This document shows positions 7,664 through 15,068 of a stretch of DNA of 42,836 bases, piece after piece. The notes beneath the pieces are model-generated. The model made no database searches. It was given only the letters and a program-made list of their open reading frames with translations, and was not told the DNA's origin. Position numbers and translations under genes: made by a program. This DNA is from an uncultured Bacteroidales bacterium. GTDB lineage: Bacteria > Bacteroidota > Bacteroidia > Bacteroidales > Paludibacteraceae. The stretch is taken from the NCBI GenBank assembly GCA_946534715.1, contig CAMNCW010000058.1:1-42836 (forward strand), given 5' to 3'. Each line of letters opens with the position of its first letter. Position 1 is the first letter of the stretch.

Positions 7664-7695
7664 CTTGCGTATGTCAAAAAAAAGTTGTAAATTTG
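7664..7695 (+). promoter_or_regulatory. Promoter of the bactofilin gene
   Basis: CTTGCGTAT (7664-7672) and TAAATTTG (7688-7695) are separated by 20 bp counted from the CTTG. The sequence nearly duplicates the gdhA promoter on the other strand at 35658-35689 (CTTGCGTAT, TTG before the -7). Its position inside the longest open frame shows that the frame's first start (7665) is not used. Confidence 0.75.
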
Positions 7696-7727
7696 CACGC
7701 AATTTTGTATGTAAACAAATGAGTACT

Positions 7728-8126
7728 ATGTTTAATCGTAAAAAAACAGAAAATATTATGGCAAATGACAGACAGCAAAGCGGAATGATGTTCAATGCAC
7801 TGACCGCCGGAAGTAAGATTGTGGGTACTATCACCGCAGATAGCGATTACAGAATTGATGGATTGATAGAAGGCGACTTGAGTTGCACAGGAAAAGTAGT
7901 AATCGGCGAAGCAGGCCGCGTAAAAGGCAATATAATGTGTCAAAACGCAGAGATATTAGGTATAATGGACGGTAAGATCACCTGCAGCAACCAGTTGTCG
8001 CTCCGTTCAAGCGGTAAGATTACCGGCGATGTAATCACCAAGACTTTGATTGTAGAGCCGGGTGCATTGCTGAACGGCACATGCTCTATGGGCGGCAATA
8101 CAGCCGGTAAAGGAGACGCTAAATAG
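7728..8126 (+). CDS. Bactofilin family polymer-forming cytoskeletal protein
   Basis: About 132 residues from ATG 7728 (MFNRKKTENIMANDRQ); ATG 7758 (MANDRQQ) is a possible alternative. Earlier in-frame starts lie inside or before the promoter at 7664-7695. The core (about 28-120) is a run of short beta-strand repeats rich in G, I and V (SKIVGTITADSDYRIDGLIE, then GKVVIGEAGRVKGNI), typical of the bactofilin beta-helix that polymerises without nucleotide and helps organise cell envelope or division sites. It is the first gene of a long co-directional run. The stop codon abuts an 8-bp repeat array. Confidence 0.88.
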   Translation: MFNRKKTENIMANDRQQSGMMFNALTAGSKIVGTITADSDYRIDGLIEGDLSCTGKVVIGEAGRVKGNIMCQNAEILGIMDGKITCSNQLSLRSSGKITGDVITKTLIVEPGALLNGTCSMGGNTAGKGDAK

Positions 8127-8170
8127 TTAAAACGTTAAACTGTTAAATTGTTAAATCGTTAAATTGTTAA
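8126..8170 (+). repeat. 8-bp NYGTTAAA array between the bactofilin and DUF1015 genes
   Basis: Six units (AGTTAAAA, CGTTAAAC, TGTTAAAT, TGTTAAAT, CGTTAAAT, TGTTAATA) run from the bactofilin stop (TAG, 8124-8126) to just before the next ATG at 8177. It is the same family as the arrays at 1088 and 4410. Confidence 0.9.
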
Positions 8171-8176
8171 TACGCC

Positions 8177-9499
8177 ATGAAGATCAAACCATTTAGAGGA
8201 ATTCGTCCGCCGAAAGAGTTGGTGGAGCAAGTAAGCAGCCGGCCGTATGATGTGCTCAATAGTGAAGAGGCACGTCAAGAGGCTGCGGGTAACGAGAAGA
8301 GTTTGTATCATATTATCAAGCCGGAGATCAATTTTGAGCCGGGCACCGATGAGCATGATCCGCGTGTGTATGACGCTGCGGTAGAGCAATTCAAGTTATT
8401 CAAAGAAAAAGGCTGGCTTGTGCAGGATGCCGAAGAGAAATACTATGTCTATGCACAGACCATCTTGGAGAAAGGAAAAGGTCTGGAAAATGCAACCGGA
8501 GCGGCTTTGTCCGGTGAAAAGGCAAAGACTCAGTATGGTTTGGTTGTTGGCGCGTGGGTGGATGATTATCTGGAAGGTCGGATCAAAAAGCATGAGTTGA
8601 CACGGCGCGACAAAGAGGAAGACCGGATGAAACATGTGCGTGTTCTGAATGCGAACATGGAGCCGGTGTTCTTTGCTTATCCGCATCGGGAAGACTTGGA
8701 TGCGATTGTAGCGGAAGTGACCAAAGGTGAGCCGGAGTATGATTTTGTGGCAGCACCGGAAGGATTCCGCCACACATTCTGGGTAATCAACGATCCCGCA
8801 ACGATACAAAAAATCACGGAGATCTTCGCTCAGATTCCGGCAATGTATATTGCGGACGGACACCACAGAAGCGCTGCCGCCGCAGGAGTCGGGAAGGAAT
8901 TAAAAATTAAAAATTCAAAATTAAAAATTGAAAATCCCGAGTACGAGTATTTCTTAGCCGTGTGCTTCCCGGACAATCAGTTGAATATCATAGATTACAA
9001 CCGCGTGGTGAAAGATCTGAACGGTTTGACGGAAGAAGAGTTCCTCAAAGCCCTTGAAGCCGATTTCGAAATATCGGAATATCGGAATATCGAAATATCG
9101 AATGATTTCTCCGAGGTGAAGCCGAAAGGTTTGCATAACTTCAGTCTGTATATGGGTGGGAAATGGTACTCGCTGACCGCCAAAGAAGGCCGTTATGACG
9201 ATGCAGATCCTATTGGTGTGCTCGATGTGACGATTTCCAGCAACTTGATTTTGGATAAGATTTTGGGTATTAAAGACCTGCGTTCAGACAAACGAATTGA
9301 TTTCGTGGGCGGTATTCGCGGCTTGGGCGAGTTGCAACGAAGAGTAGATTGCGGCGAAATGAAAATGGCGTTAGCACTCTACCCTGTTACCATGCAACAG
9401 ATTATCGACATCGCCGACAGCGGAAACATTATGCCACCGAAAACAACATGGTTTGAACCGAAACTGCGCTCGGGACTGGTTGTTCACGAGCTGAATTGA
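8177..9499 (+). CDS. DUF1015 family protein
   Basis: A 440-residue protein of unknown biochemical function. The family is recognised from the N-terminal PFRGIRPPKELVEQVSSRPYD, the RYDD-type and DGHHR motifs (DGHHR near residue 234) and the C-terminal ALYPVTMQQIIDIADSGNIM with PPKTTWFEPKLRSGL. In many bacteria this family lies near serine biosynthesis genes; that is not so here. Two repeat tracts are embedded in frame: a 7-bp TTAAAAA tract (8900-8935, giving KELKIKNSKLKIENPE) just after DGHHR, and an 8-bp ATATCGGA tract (9071-9102). Both fall where family members are expected to have variable loops. Confidence 0.85.
   Translation: MKIKPFRGIRPPKELVEQVSSRPYDVLNSEEARQEAAGNEKSLYHIIKPEINFEPGTDEHDPRVYDAAVEQFKLFKEKGWLVQDAEEKYYVYAQTILEKGKGLENATGAALSGEKAKTQYGLVVGAWVDDYLEGRIKKHELTRRDKEEDRMKHVRVLNANMEPVFFAYPHREDLDAIVAEVTKGEPEYDFVAAPEGFRHTFWVINDPATIQKITEIFAQIPAMYIADGHHRSAAAAGVGKELKIKNSKLKIENPEYEYFLAVCFPDNQLNIIDYNRVVKDLNGLTEEEFLKALEADFEISEYRNIEISNDFSEVKPKGLHNFSLYMGGKWYSLTAKEGRYDDADPIGVLDVTISSNLILDKILGIKDLRSDKRIDFVGGIRGLGELQRRVDCGEMKMALALYPVTMQQIIDIADSGNIMPPKTTWFEPKLRSGLVVHELN
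8900..8935 (+). repeat. In-frame 7-bp TTAAAAA array inside the DUF1015 gene
   Basis: Five consecutive heptamers (TTAAAAA, TTAAAAA, TTCAAAA, TTAAAAA, TTGAAAA) encode a Lys/Ile/Asn-rich insertion. The same heptamer, reversed, forms the thyA-folA spacer at 12420-12446. Confidence 0.85.
9071..9102 (+). repeat. In-frame 8-bp ATATCGRA array inside the DUF1015 gene
   Basis: Exactly four 8-bp units: ATATCGGA twice, then ATATCGAA twice. Going from one copy to four adds 24 bp, which preserves the reading frame. The encoded peptide is roughly ISEYRNIEIS. Confidence 0.9.
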
Positions 9500-9538
9500 A
9501 AATTGAAAATTGATAATTGATAATTAAACAATTGAAAA
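9494..9538 (+). repeat. 7-bp AATTGAA/AATTGAT array at the DUF1015/PorE-like junction
   Basis: AATTGAA twice, AATTGAT twice, then AATTAAAC and AATTGAAAAT. The first unit contains the DUF1015 stop codon (TGA, 9497-9499) and the last contains the probable TTG start of the next gene (9532). The repeat therefore supplies both signals. Confidence 0.85.
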
Positions 9539-11610
9539 TCAGAAGAAACATATTATTTCTTTGTGCGTTGAGCCTGGTGGTTTGCGCCATTTCGGGTTGC
9601 AGCGTGCAGAAGAAGATTAAGCGTGCGGATAAGAAGTTCGCAATCGGTGAGTATTACAACGCAGCAGACATATACAAGCAATGCTACGGTCAGTTATCCT
9701 CCAAAAAAGACAGAGCGCTGAAAGGCTATGTGGCTTATCAGCAAGGCGAGTGTTACAGGTTGATCAACAATCCGCGTGCGGTGAATGCGTATCAGAATGC
9801 GCTGCGTAACAAGTATTACTTGCAGGACTCGACGATCTTTTTGAATTGCGGTTTGGCACTTCAATACCAAGGCAAATACAAAGATGCCGCCAAGAGTTAT
9901 GAGTTGTATCTGGAGAGCCATCCGGACAACTACGTAGCACAGGCCGGCAAGTATGCCTGCAACAAGATAGACGAATGGAAGAGGCAGACCAGCCGTTACA
10001 AAGTTTCGGAAGCCAAGGAGTTTAACCAGAAACATACCAGCAGTTTTGCGCCGATGTTCATTGGCGAGAATGATGATGCGTTGATGTTCACCTCTAACCG
10101 ACAGGAGAAGCAGAAAGGCGGTACAAAGAAGCTGAAACGTCCCAGTAACGTAACCGGACAGCAGTTGTTCCAACTCTATCAAGCACGCAAGAATGCTGCC
10201 GGGCAATGGGAAGATATTGAGTTGGCAGAAGGTTTGTACGGAGAGCAGGATGAAGAGAAACAGGAGAATGATTCCACCGGTGGCGCAAAAGGAAGTGCCA
10301 ATGCCGAAATGGGTGTTTGTACTTTCAGCCGCGACGGAAGAAGCATGCTCTTTACGTACTCGAAGCCTGTGAACGGACAAGATTTAGGCGCTAAGATCTA
10401 CATGAGTGAGCGTGCCAGTGGTGAATGGGGTGAACCGCAAGAGGTGAAACTGTTTGCTGACAGCACGATCACAGTGGGTCATCCGGCTCTGAATAGCAGC
10501 GGCGATACGTTGTATTTCTCCAGCGATGCGCCGGGAGGAATTGGCGGCAAAGATATATGGATGGCGGAATTGGACGGTGACCAGTGGGTGAATGTGCATC
10601 CTTTGAGCTCCGGCATCAATACAACAGCCGATGAGATGTACCCGTATGTGCATGCAGACGGTTCGCTGTATTTTGCATCAAACGGTCATCCGGGTTATGG
10701 AGGTTTGGATATCTACAAAGCCAACCGCGACACTACCGTCAAAGATTCCGTTGTTTGGATTTTGTTCAATATGGGTCCTGCTTTCAACGGTGTGGGAGAC
10801 GATTTCGGAATCACATTTGCCGGTAACAGCCAAGACGGTTTCTTCTCGTCCAACAAAGGCGACAAGAAAGGTTTTGACCGCATTTTCCGCTTTACCTTGC
10901 CGGAGATGGAGTTTATCGCCGAGGGTGTGGTAAGCGATGAGGAAGGCAATCCGATATCGGACGCCAAGTTGCGTATTGTGGGCTCAGATGGAACCAACAG
11001 CAAACTGAACGCTCGGCGCGACGGAAGTTATAAGATCAAACTCAAAAAAGATGTCAAGTACGTCATGTTGGCTACTGCACGCGGACACCTGAATGCCAAA
11101 GAGCAATGGAACACCTTTGATTTGAAGGACAGCAAGACTTACACGATGAACTTCACACTTAACCCGATAAGTCGGCCGGTAAAAATGGAAAATATCTTCT
11201 ATGAGTTCGGTAAATGGGAAGTAACCAAATCCAGCGAAGGCGAGTTGGAGCAGTTGGTTAAATTGCTGAACGACAACCCCAATATCACGATTGAGTTGAG
11301 CGCGCACACGGACTTGGTGGGTAACGAGCAGTTCAACTTGGAGTTGAGTCAGAAACGTGCGCAGAGTTGCTGCGATTACCTGATCAAAAAGGGCATTGAG
11401 AAAGAGCGTCTGACGCCGGTGGGTTACGGAAAAACGAAGCCGGTTATTTGCGACAAAGCGCTTAATAAACGCTATTCGTGGATTCCGATGGAGCAAGCAT
11501 TGGATGAGACGTTTATCCTGAGTCTGCCGGCGGACAAACAGGAGATTTGCAACCAAATCAACCGCCGGACTGAGTTTAAGGTTTTGAAAACAACTTATAA
11601 GTTGTATTAA
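9532..11610 (+). CDS. PorE-like outer-membrane lipoprotein (TPR, PD40 propeller, CRD, OmpA), putative T9SS component
   Basis: About 692 residues. There is no ATG in the signal region, so the start is TTG; 9532 gives MKIRRNILFLCALSLVV, a normal lipoprotein signal, while TTG 9517 would add five residues. The lipobox is AISGC with the lipidated Cys at about 23. Domains in order: TPR-like helices (about 30-150), PD40/WD40-like propeller repeats (about 155-430, with TLYFSSDAPGGIGGKDIW and SLYFASNGHPGYGGLDIY), a carboxypeptidase-regulatory-like beta domain (about 450-530), and an OmpA peptidoglycan-binding domain (about 555-690, IELSAHTDLVGNEQFNLELS and GYGKTKP). This is the order reported for PorE of Porphyromonas gingivalis, which anchors the type IX secretion machine to peptidoglycan. 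A general OmpA-family lipoprotein remains possible, as no porKLMN is nearby. Confidence 0.8.
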   Translation: MKIRRNILFLCALSLVVCAISGCSVQKKIKRADKKFAIGEYYNAADIYKQCYGQLSSKKDRALKGYVAYQQGECYRLINNPRAVNAYQNALRNKYYLQDSTIFLNCGLALQYQGKYKDAAKSYELYLESHPDNYVAQAGKYACNKIDEWKRQTSRYKVSEAKEFNQKHTSSFAPMFIGENDDALMFTSNRQEKQKGGTKKLKRPSNVTGQQLFQLYQARKNAAGQWEDIELAEGLYGEQDEEKQENDSTGGAKGSANAEMGVCTFSRDGRSMLFTYSKPVNGQDLGAKIYMSERASGEWGEPQEVKLFADSTITVGHPALNSSGDTLYFSSDAPGGIGGKDIWMAELDGDQWVNVHPLSSGINTTADEMYPYVHADGSLYFASNGHPGYGGLDIYKANRDTTVKDSVVWILFNMGPAFNGVGDDFGITFAGNSQDGFFSSNKGDKKGFDRIFRFTLPEMEFIAEGVVSDEEGNPISDAKLRIVGSDGTNSKLNARRDGSYKIKLKKDVKYVMLATARGHLNAKEQWNTFDLKDSKTYTMNFTLNPISRPVKMENIFYEFGKWEVTKSSEGELEQLVKLLNDNPNITIELSAHTDLVGNEQFNLELSQKRAQSCCDYLIKKGIEKERLTPVGYGKTKPVICDKALNKRYSWIPMEQALDETFILSLPADKQEICNQINRRTEFKVLKTTYKLY

Positions 11611-11627
11611 TTGACAATTGATAATTT

Positions 11628-12422
11628 ATGCAACAATATTTAGATTTGTGCAAGAGAGTGCTGGAGGAAGGCACGGTGAAACATGATCGGACGGGAACTG
11701 GGACGATCTCTGTTTTCGGACATCAGATGCGATTTAAGATGGAGGACGGTTTTCCGCTCCTGACGACCAAGAAACTGCATCTGAAATCGATTATCTATGA
11801 ATTGCTGTGGTTCCTTCAAGGCGATACGAACGTGAAGTATTTGCAGGAACACGGCGTGCGCATCTGGAATGAATGGGCAGATGAGAATGGCGAGTTAGGA
11901 CCTGTTTATGGGCATCAGTGGAGGTCGTGGCCGGACTACAACGGCGGTACGATAGATCAGATTGCCAATATCGTGGAGATGATCAAGACGAATCCTGACA
12001 GCCGCCGGATGATGGTGAGCGCGTGGAATGTGGCGGAAGTGGAGAAAATGGCGTTGCCGCCTTGTCATTGCTTGTTTCAGTTCTATGTAGCGGACGGAAA
12101 ACTGAGTCTGCAACTCTATCAGCGGAGTGCGGATATTTTCCTCGGCGTGCCGTTTAATATCGCTTCGTACGCCTTACTGCTCCAGATGATGGCGCAAGTA
12201 ACGGGACTCCAATGCGGCGATTTCGTACACACGCTCGGCGATGCACATATCTATCTCAACCACCTCGAGCAAGTGAAACTACAACTGACGCGTGATCCTA
12301 AACCATTACCGAAGATGGTTATCAATCCCGAGGTAAAGGACTTGTTCGGTTTCCAATACGAAGATTTTCAATTAGAGGGATATGACCCGCATCCCCACAT
12401 TGCCGGACAAGTGTCGGTTTAA
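11628..12422 (+). CDS. thyA: Thymidylate synthase
   Basis: A 264-residue enzyme, the same length as E. coli ThyA. It methylates dUMP to dTMP using methylene-tetrahydrofolate and releases dihydrofolate. The nucleophile is Cys146 in LPPCHCLF. Other signatures are the substrate-binding RTGTGT (21-26), GPVYGHQWR (91-99), [10 protein letters not shown] (125-134), [18 protein letters not shown] and [10 protein letters not shown]. It is followed 24 bp later by folA, which regenerates the folate, so the two form the usual functional pair. The upstream spacer contains AATTGAC/AATTGAT repeats. Confidence 0.97.
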   Translation: MQQYLDLCKRVLEEGTVKHDRTGTGTISVFGHQMRFKMEDGFPLLTTKKLHLKSIIYELLWFLQGDTNVKYLQEHGVRIWNEWADENGELGPVYGHQWRSWPDYNGGTIDQIANIVEMIKTNPDSRRMMVSAWNVAEVEKMALPPCHCLFQFYVADGKLSLQLYQRSADIFLGVPFNIASYALLLQMMAQVTGLQCGDFVHTLGDAHIYLNHLEQVKLQLTRDPKPLPKMVINPEVKDLFGFQYEDFQLEGYDPHPHIAGQVSV

Positions 12423-12446
12423 TTTTTAATTTTTAATTCGTAATTT
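12420..12446 (+). repeat. 7-bp AATTTTT array between thyA and folA
   Basis: AATTTTT, AATTTTT, AATTCGT, AATTT run from the thyA stop codon (TAA, 12420-12422) to the folA ATG at 12447. They are the reverse complement of the heptamers inside the DUF1015 gene. Confidence 0.8.
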
Positions 12447-12941
12447 ATGATAAGTATCATAGTTGCTATAGCAGAGAATTATGCCATCGGGAAGAAAGGC
12501 GATTTGCTGTGTCATCTGCCGGCGGACTTGAAACATTTCAAGGAAATCACGTCCGGCAAGACCGTGCTCATGGGCGAGCGGACTTTCTACTCGCTGCCTA
12601 AACATCCGCTGCCAAACAGGCGGAATATAGTGCTGACCGATGTGCAAGGCAAGACTTTTGAAGGCGCAGAAGCTGTTTATTCACTTCAAGACTTATGCGC
12701 CAAAGTGCAAGGCGAAGAAGAAGCTTTTGTTATCGGCGGCGGAATGGTGTATCGCCAGATGATGCCTTTAGCGGATAAATTGTATATCACGCATATTCAT
12801 CATAGTTGGGACGATGCAGACACGTTCTTCCCCGAGATCAAAGAGGACGAATGGAAATTGATTAGTTCCGAGGAACACAAAGCAGACGAAAAGAACCCGT
12901 ATGACTTTACCTTTTGCACATATAATAGGCGGCAGCACTAA
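12447..12941 (+). CDS. folA: Dihydrofolate reductase with unusual active-site residues
   Basis: A 164-residue NADPH-dependent enzyme that reduces dihydrofolate to tetrahydrofolate. Fold signatures are clear: SIIVAIAENYAIGKKGDLL, the catalytic Asp27 in LPADLKHF, MGERTFYSLP, VIGGGMVYRQMMP and a C-terminal FTFCTY strand. Numbering coincides with E. coli DHFR. Two usually conserved positions differ: Trp22 is Cys (codon TGT) and Arg44, which contacts the NADPH 2'-phosphate, is Glu, although Arg45 follows and could substitute. The enzyme is probably active, but substrate loop dynamics and antifolate binding may be altered. Its 3' end overlaps the tex start by 41 bp. Confidence 0.93.
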   Translation: MISIIVAIAENYAIGKKGDLLCHLPADLKHFKEITSGKTVLMGERTFYSLPKHPLPNRRNIVLTDVQGKTFEGAEAVYSLQDLCAKVQGEEEAFVIGGGMVYRQMMPLADKLYITHIHHSWDDADTFFPEIKEDEWKLISSEEHKADEKNPYDFTFCTYNRRQH

Positions 12942-14991
12942 TATCAGCGAGCGGCAAGTAGATGCCGTGCTGACTTTGCTGGACGAAGGAGCGACGATTC
13001 CTTTTATTGCGCGTTACCGAAAAGAGAGGACAGGCAGTCTGGACGAAGTACAGATCGCCGCTATTCAGGCGCAATACGGTAAGTTGCAGGAATTAGCCAA
13101 ACGCAAAGAGACCATCTATGCGCGCTTGGACGAACTCGGCAATGAAGATAAGGAATTGCGCGCGCGTATAGCCGATTGCTGGGACGCCACAGAATTAGAA
13201 GATATCTACCTGCCGTACAAACCGCATAGGAAAACCCGTGCCGATGTGGCGATAGAGAAAGGATTGTTGCCATTAGCAGAGGAGATCTTGAAGCAGAAAC
13301 CGATGCGTCTGCCGGATGAGGAATCGCTGCAAGGTGCACGGGATATTATTGCACAACGAATCGCGGAAGACGAGAAAAGCAGAAATGCTATCCGGCGCGA
13401 GTTCAGTTATACCGCCATGCTGAGTTGCAAGGCGGTGAAGACCAAATGTGACAGCCCCGAGGCGCAGAACTACAAGGATTATTTTGATTTTAAGTGCCCG
13501 CTCAAACACATCAAGAGCCATCAGTTATTGGCTATTCGTCGCGCAGAGAGCGAAGGTTTTCTGCGTGTGGACATCTCGCCGGACACAGAGAAAGCATTAG
13601 ATAAATTGGCGAACTTGTGGCTCAGAGCCAATAACGACACGGCTTATCAAGTGGAGCTGGCGATAGAGGACGGTTATAAACGGCTTCTTAAACCGGCTAT
13701 CGAGACCGAGTTTACCGCGCTCTCCAAAGAGAAAGCGGACGAAGAGGCAATTCGCGTCTTTGCGGATAACTTGCGGCAGTTGTTATTAGGTGCGCCCTTA
13801 GGTCAGAAACGCGTATTAGCATTGGATCCGGGTTTCCGGACAGGATGCAAGACCGTTGTGCTGAATGAGCAAGGCGACCTGCTGATGCACGATGTGGTTT
13901 TTCTGCATAACCTGCAAAGCACGCAGAAACTGCAAAAGTTGATTGAGCAATACAAGATCGAAGCCATCGCTATCGGCAACGGAACAGCAAGCCGCGAATG
14001 TGAGGAAATGGCGCGTCAAGCAATCAGCCATCAGCCATCAGAAACCAAACCGCTGATCTTCGTCGTAAGTGAAGCCGGAGCTTCGGTGTATAGCGCCAGT
14101 AAGATCGCACGGGATGAGTTTCCAGATGAGGATGTGACCGTGCGCGGAGCGGTAAGTATCGGAAGGCGGTTGATTGACCCGCTCGCGGAGTTGGTGAAGA
14201 TTGAACCCAAATCCATCGGTGTCGGACAATACCAACACGACGTGGATCAGACCGAGTTACGCGAGAGCCTGCAGCAGACCGTGGAAAGCGTGGTCAATTA
14301 TGTGGGCGTAGATGTCAATACCGCCAGCAAACATCTGCTGACATACATATCCGGTTTAGGACCGATGTTAGCGCAGAATATCGTGGATTACCGTGCGGAA
14401 CATGGGGCTTTCGGAAGCCGAAAAGAGTTGCTAAAAGTACCGAAACTCGGCGCTAAGACTTTTGAACAGGCTGCCGGATTCTTGCGGTTGAAAGGAGCTA
14501 ATCCGCTGGATAACAGCGCAGTACACCCAGAGAGTTACGGAATCGTGGAGAAGATGGCAAAAGATCAGAAATGCTCTGTCTCGGATCTGATTGCCAAGAA
14601 AGAACTGCGTGATCAGATTGATTTGAATAAATACGTGACCGCAGAAGTGGGACTCCCTACTCTAACCGATATTCTGAAAGAGTTGGCGCAGCCCGGACGT
14701 GATCCTCGCGGCGAAACGGAAGAGTTTCATTTTGACGAACATGTACACACGATAGACGACCTGCAGGCAGGTATGATTTTGCCGGGCATTGTGACAAATA
14801 TTAGTGCTTTTGGCGCATTCGTGGATTTGGGAGTACACAAAGACGGACTCATTCATATCTCCGAAATGGCAGACCGGCGTGTAACCAACCCGCAGGAAGT
14901 GGTCAAACTGCATCAACACGTGCGCGTGCGCGTAATAGATATAGATCGCGCGCGAGGAAGAATACAATTAAGTTTGAAAGGTTTGAAATAG
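12901..14991 (+). CDS. tex: Tex family S1 RNA-binding protein
   Basis: A 696-residue transcription accessory protein, near the family norm. Domains: N-terminal helical Tex region (NISERQVDAVLTLLDEGATI, then PFIARYRKERTGSLDEVQ); YqgF/RNase H-like domain (VLALDPGFRTGCKTVVLN, about 307-430); helix-hairpin-helix (YISGLGPMLAQNIVDYRAEH, about 480-540); and a C-terminal S1 domain (about 620-695). The start ATG lies inside folA, giving a 41-bp out-of-frame overlap; a later start would remove conserved N-terminal sequence. A small CAGCCAT repeat (around 14027-14041) encodes SHQPS inside the YqgF region. The last codons (SLKGLK) and the stop belong to a GTTTGAAA repeat that continues into the spacer. 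Confidence 0.93.
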   Translation: MTLPFAHIIGGSTNISERQVDAVLTLLDEGATIPFIARYRKERTGSLDEVQIAAIQAQYGKLQELAKRKETIYARLDELGNEDKELRARIADCWDATELEDIYLPYKPHRKTRADVAIEKGLLPLAEEILKQKPMRLPDEESLQGARDIIAQRIAEDEKSRNAIRREFSYTAMLSCKAVKTKCDSPEAQNYKDYFDFKCPLKHIKSHQLLAIRRAESEGFLRVDISPDTEKALDKLANLWLRANNDTAYQVELAIEDGYKRLLKPAIETEFTALSKEKADEEAIRVFADNLRQLLLGAPLGQKRVLALDPGFRTGCKTVVLNEQGDLLMHDVVFLHNLQSTQKLQKLIEQYKIEAIAIGNGTASRECEEMARQAISHQPSETKPLIFVVSEAGASVYSASKIARDEFPDEDVTVRGAVSIGRRLIDPLAELVKIEPKSIGVGQYQHDVDQTELRESLQQTVESVVNYVGVDVNTASKHLLTYISGLGPMLAQNIVDYRAEHGAFGSRKELLKVPKLGAKTFEQAAGFLRLKGANPLDNSAVHPESYGIVEKMAKDQKCSVSDLIAKKELRDQIDLNKYVTAEVGLPTLTDILKELAQPGRDPRGETEEFHFDEHVHTIDDLQAGMILPGIVTNISAFGAFVDLGVHKDGLIHISEMADRRVTNPQEVVKLHQHVRVRVIDIDRARGRIQLSLKGLK

Positions 14992-15011
14992 TTTGAAATG
15001 GTTTGAAATTG
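14972..15011 (+). repeat. GTTTGAAA(N) tandem array spanning the tex stop codon
   Basis: Four copies with 9-10-bp spacing (GTTTGAAAG, GTTTGAAATA, GTTTGAAATG, GTTTGAAATT). The first two are coding (the tex C-terminus), the second contains the TAG stop, and the rest are intergenic. Downstream, to 15060, come reversed CAAAC units around a small hairpin (GCACGAAGTGC). Confidence 0.85.
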
Positions 15012-15068
15012 TTAACAACATCAAACAAAGCACGAAGTGCTCAAACAACCTCAAACAAAAATATCATT

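Noticed and set aside
7665..7727. Longer N-terminus for the bactofilin
   Set aside because: The -33 and -7 promoter elements (7664-7695) overlap these codons, so they are upstream of or at the transcription start.
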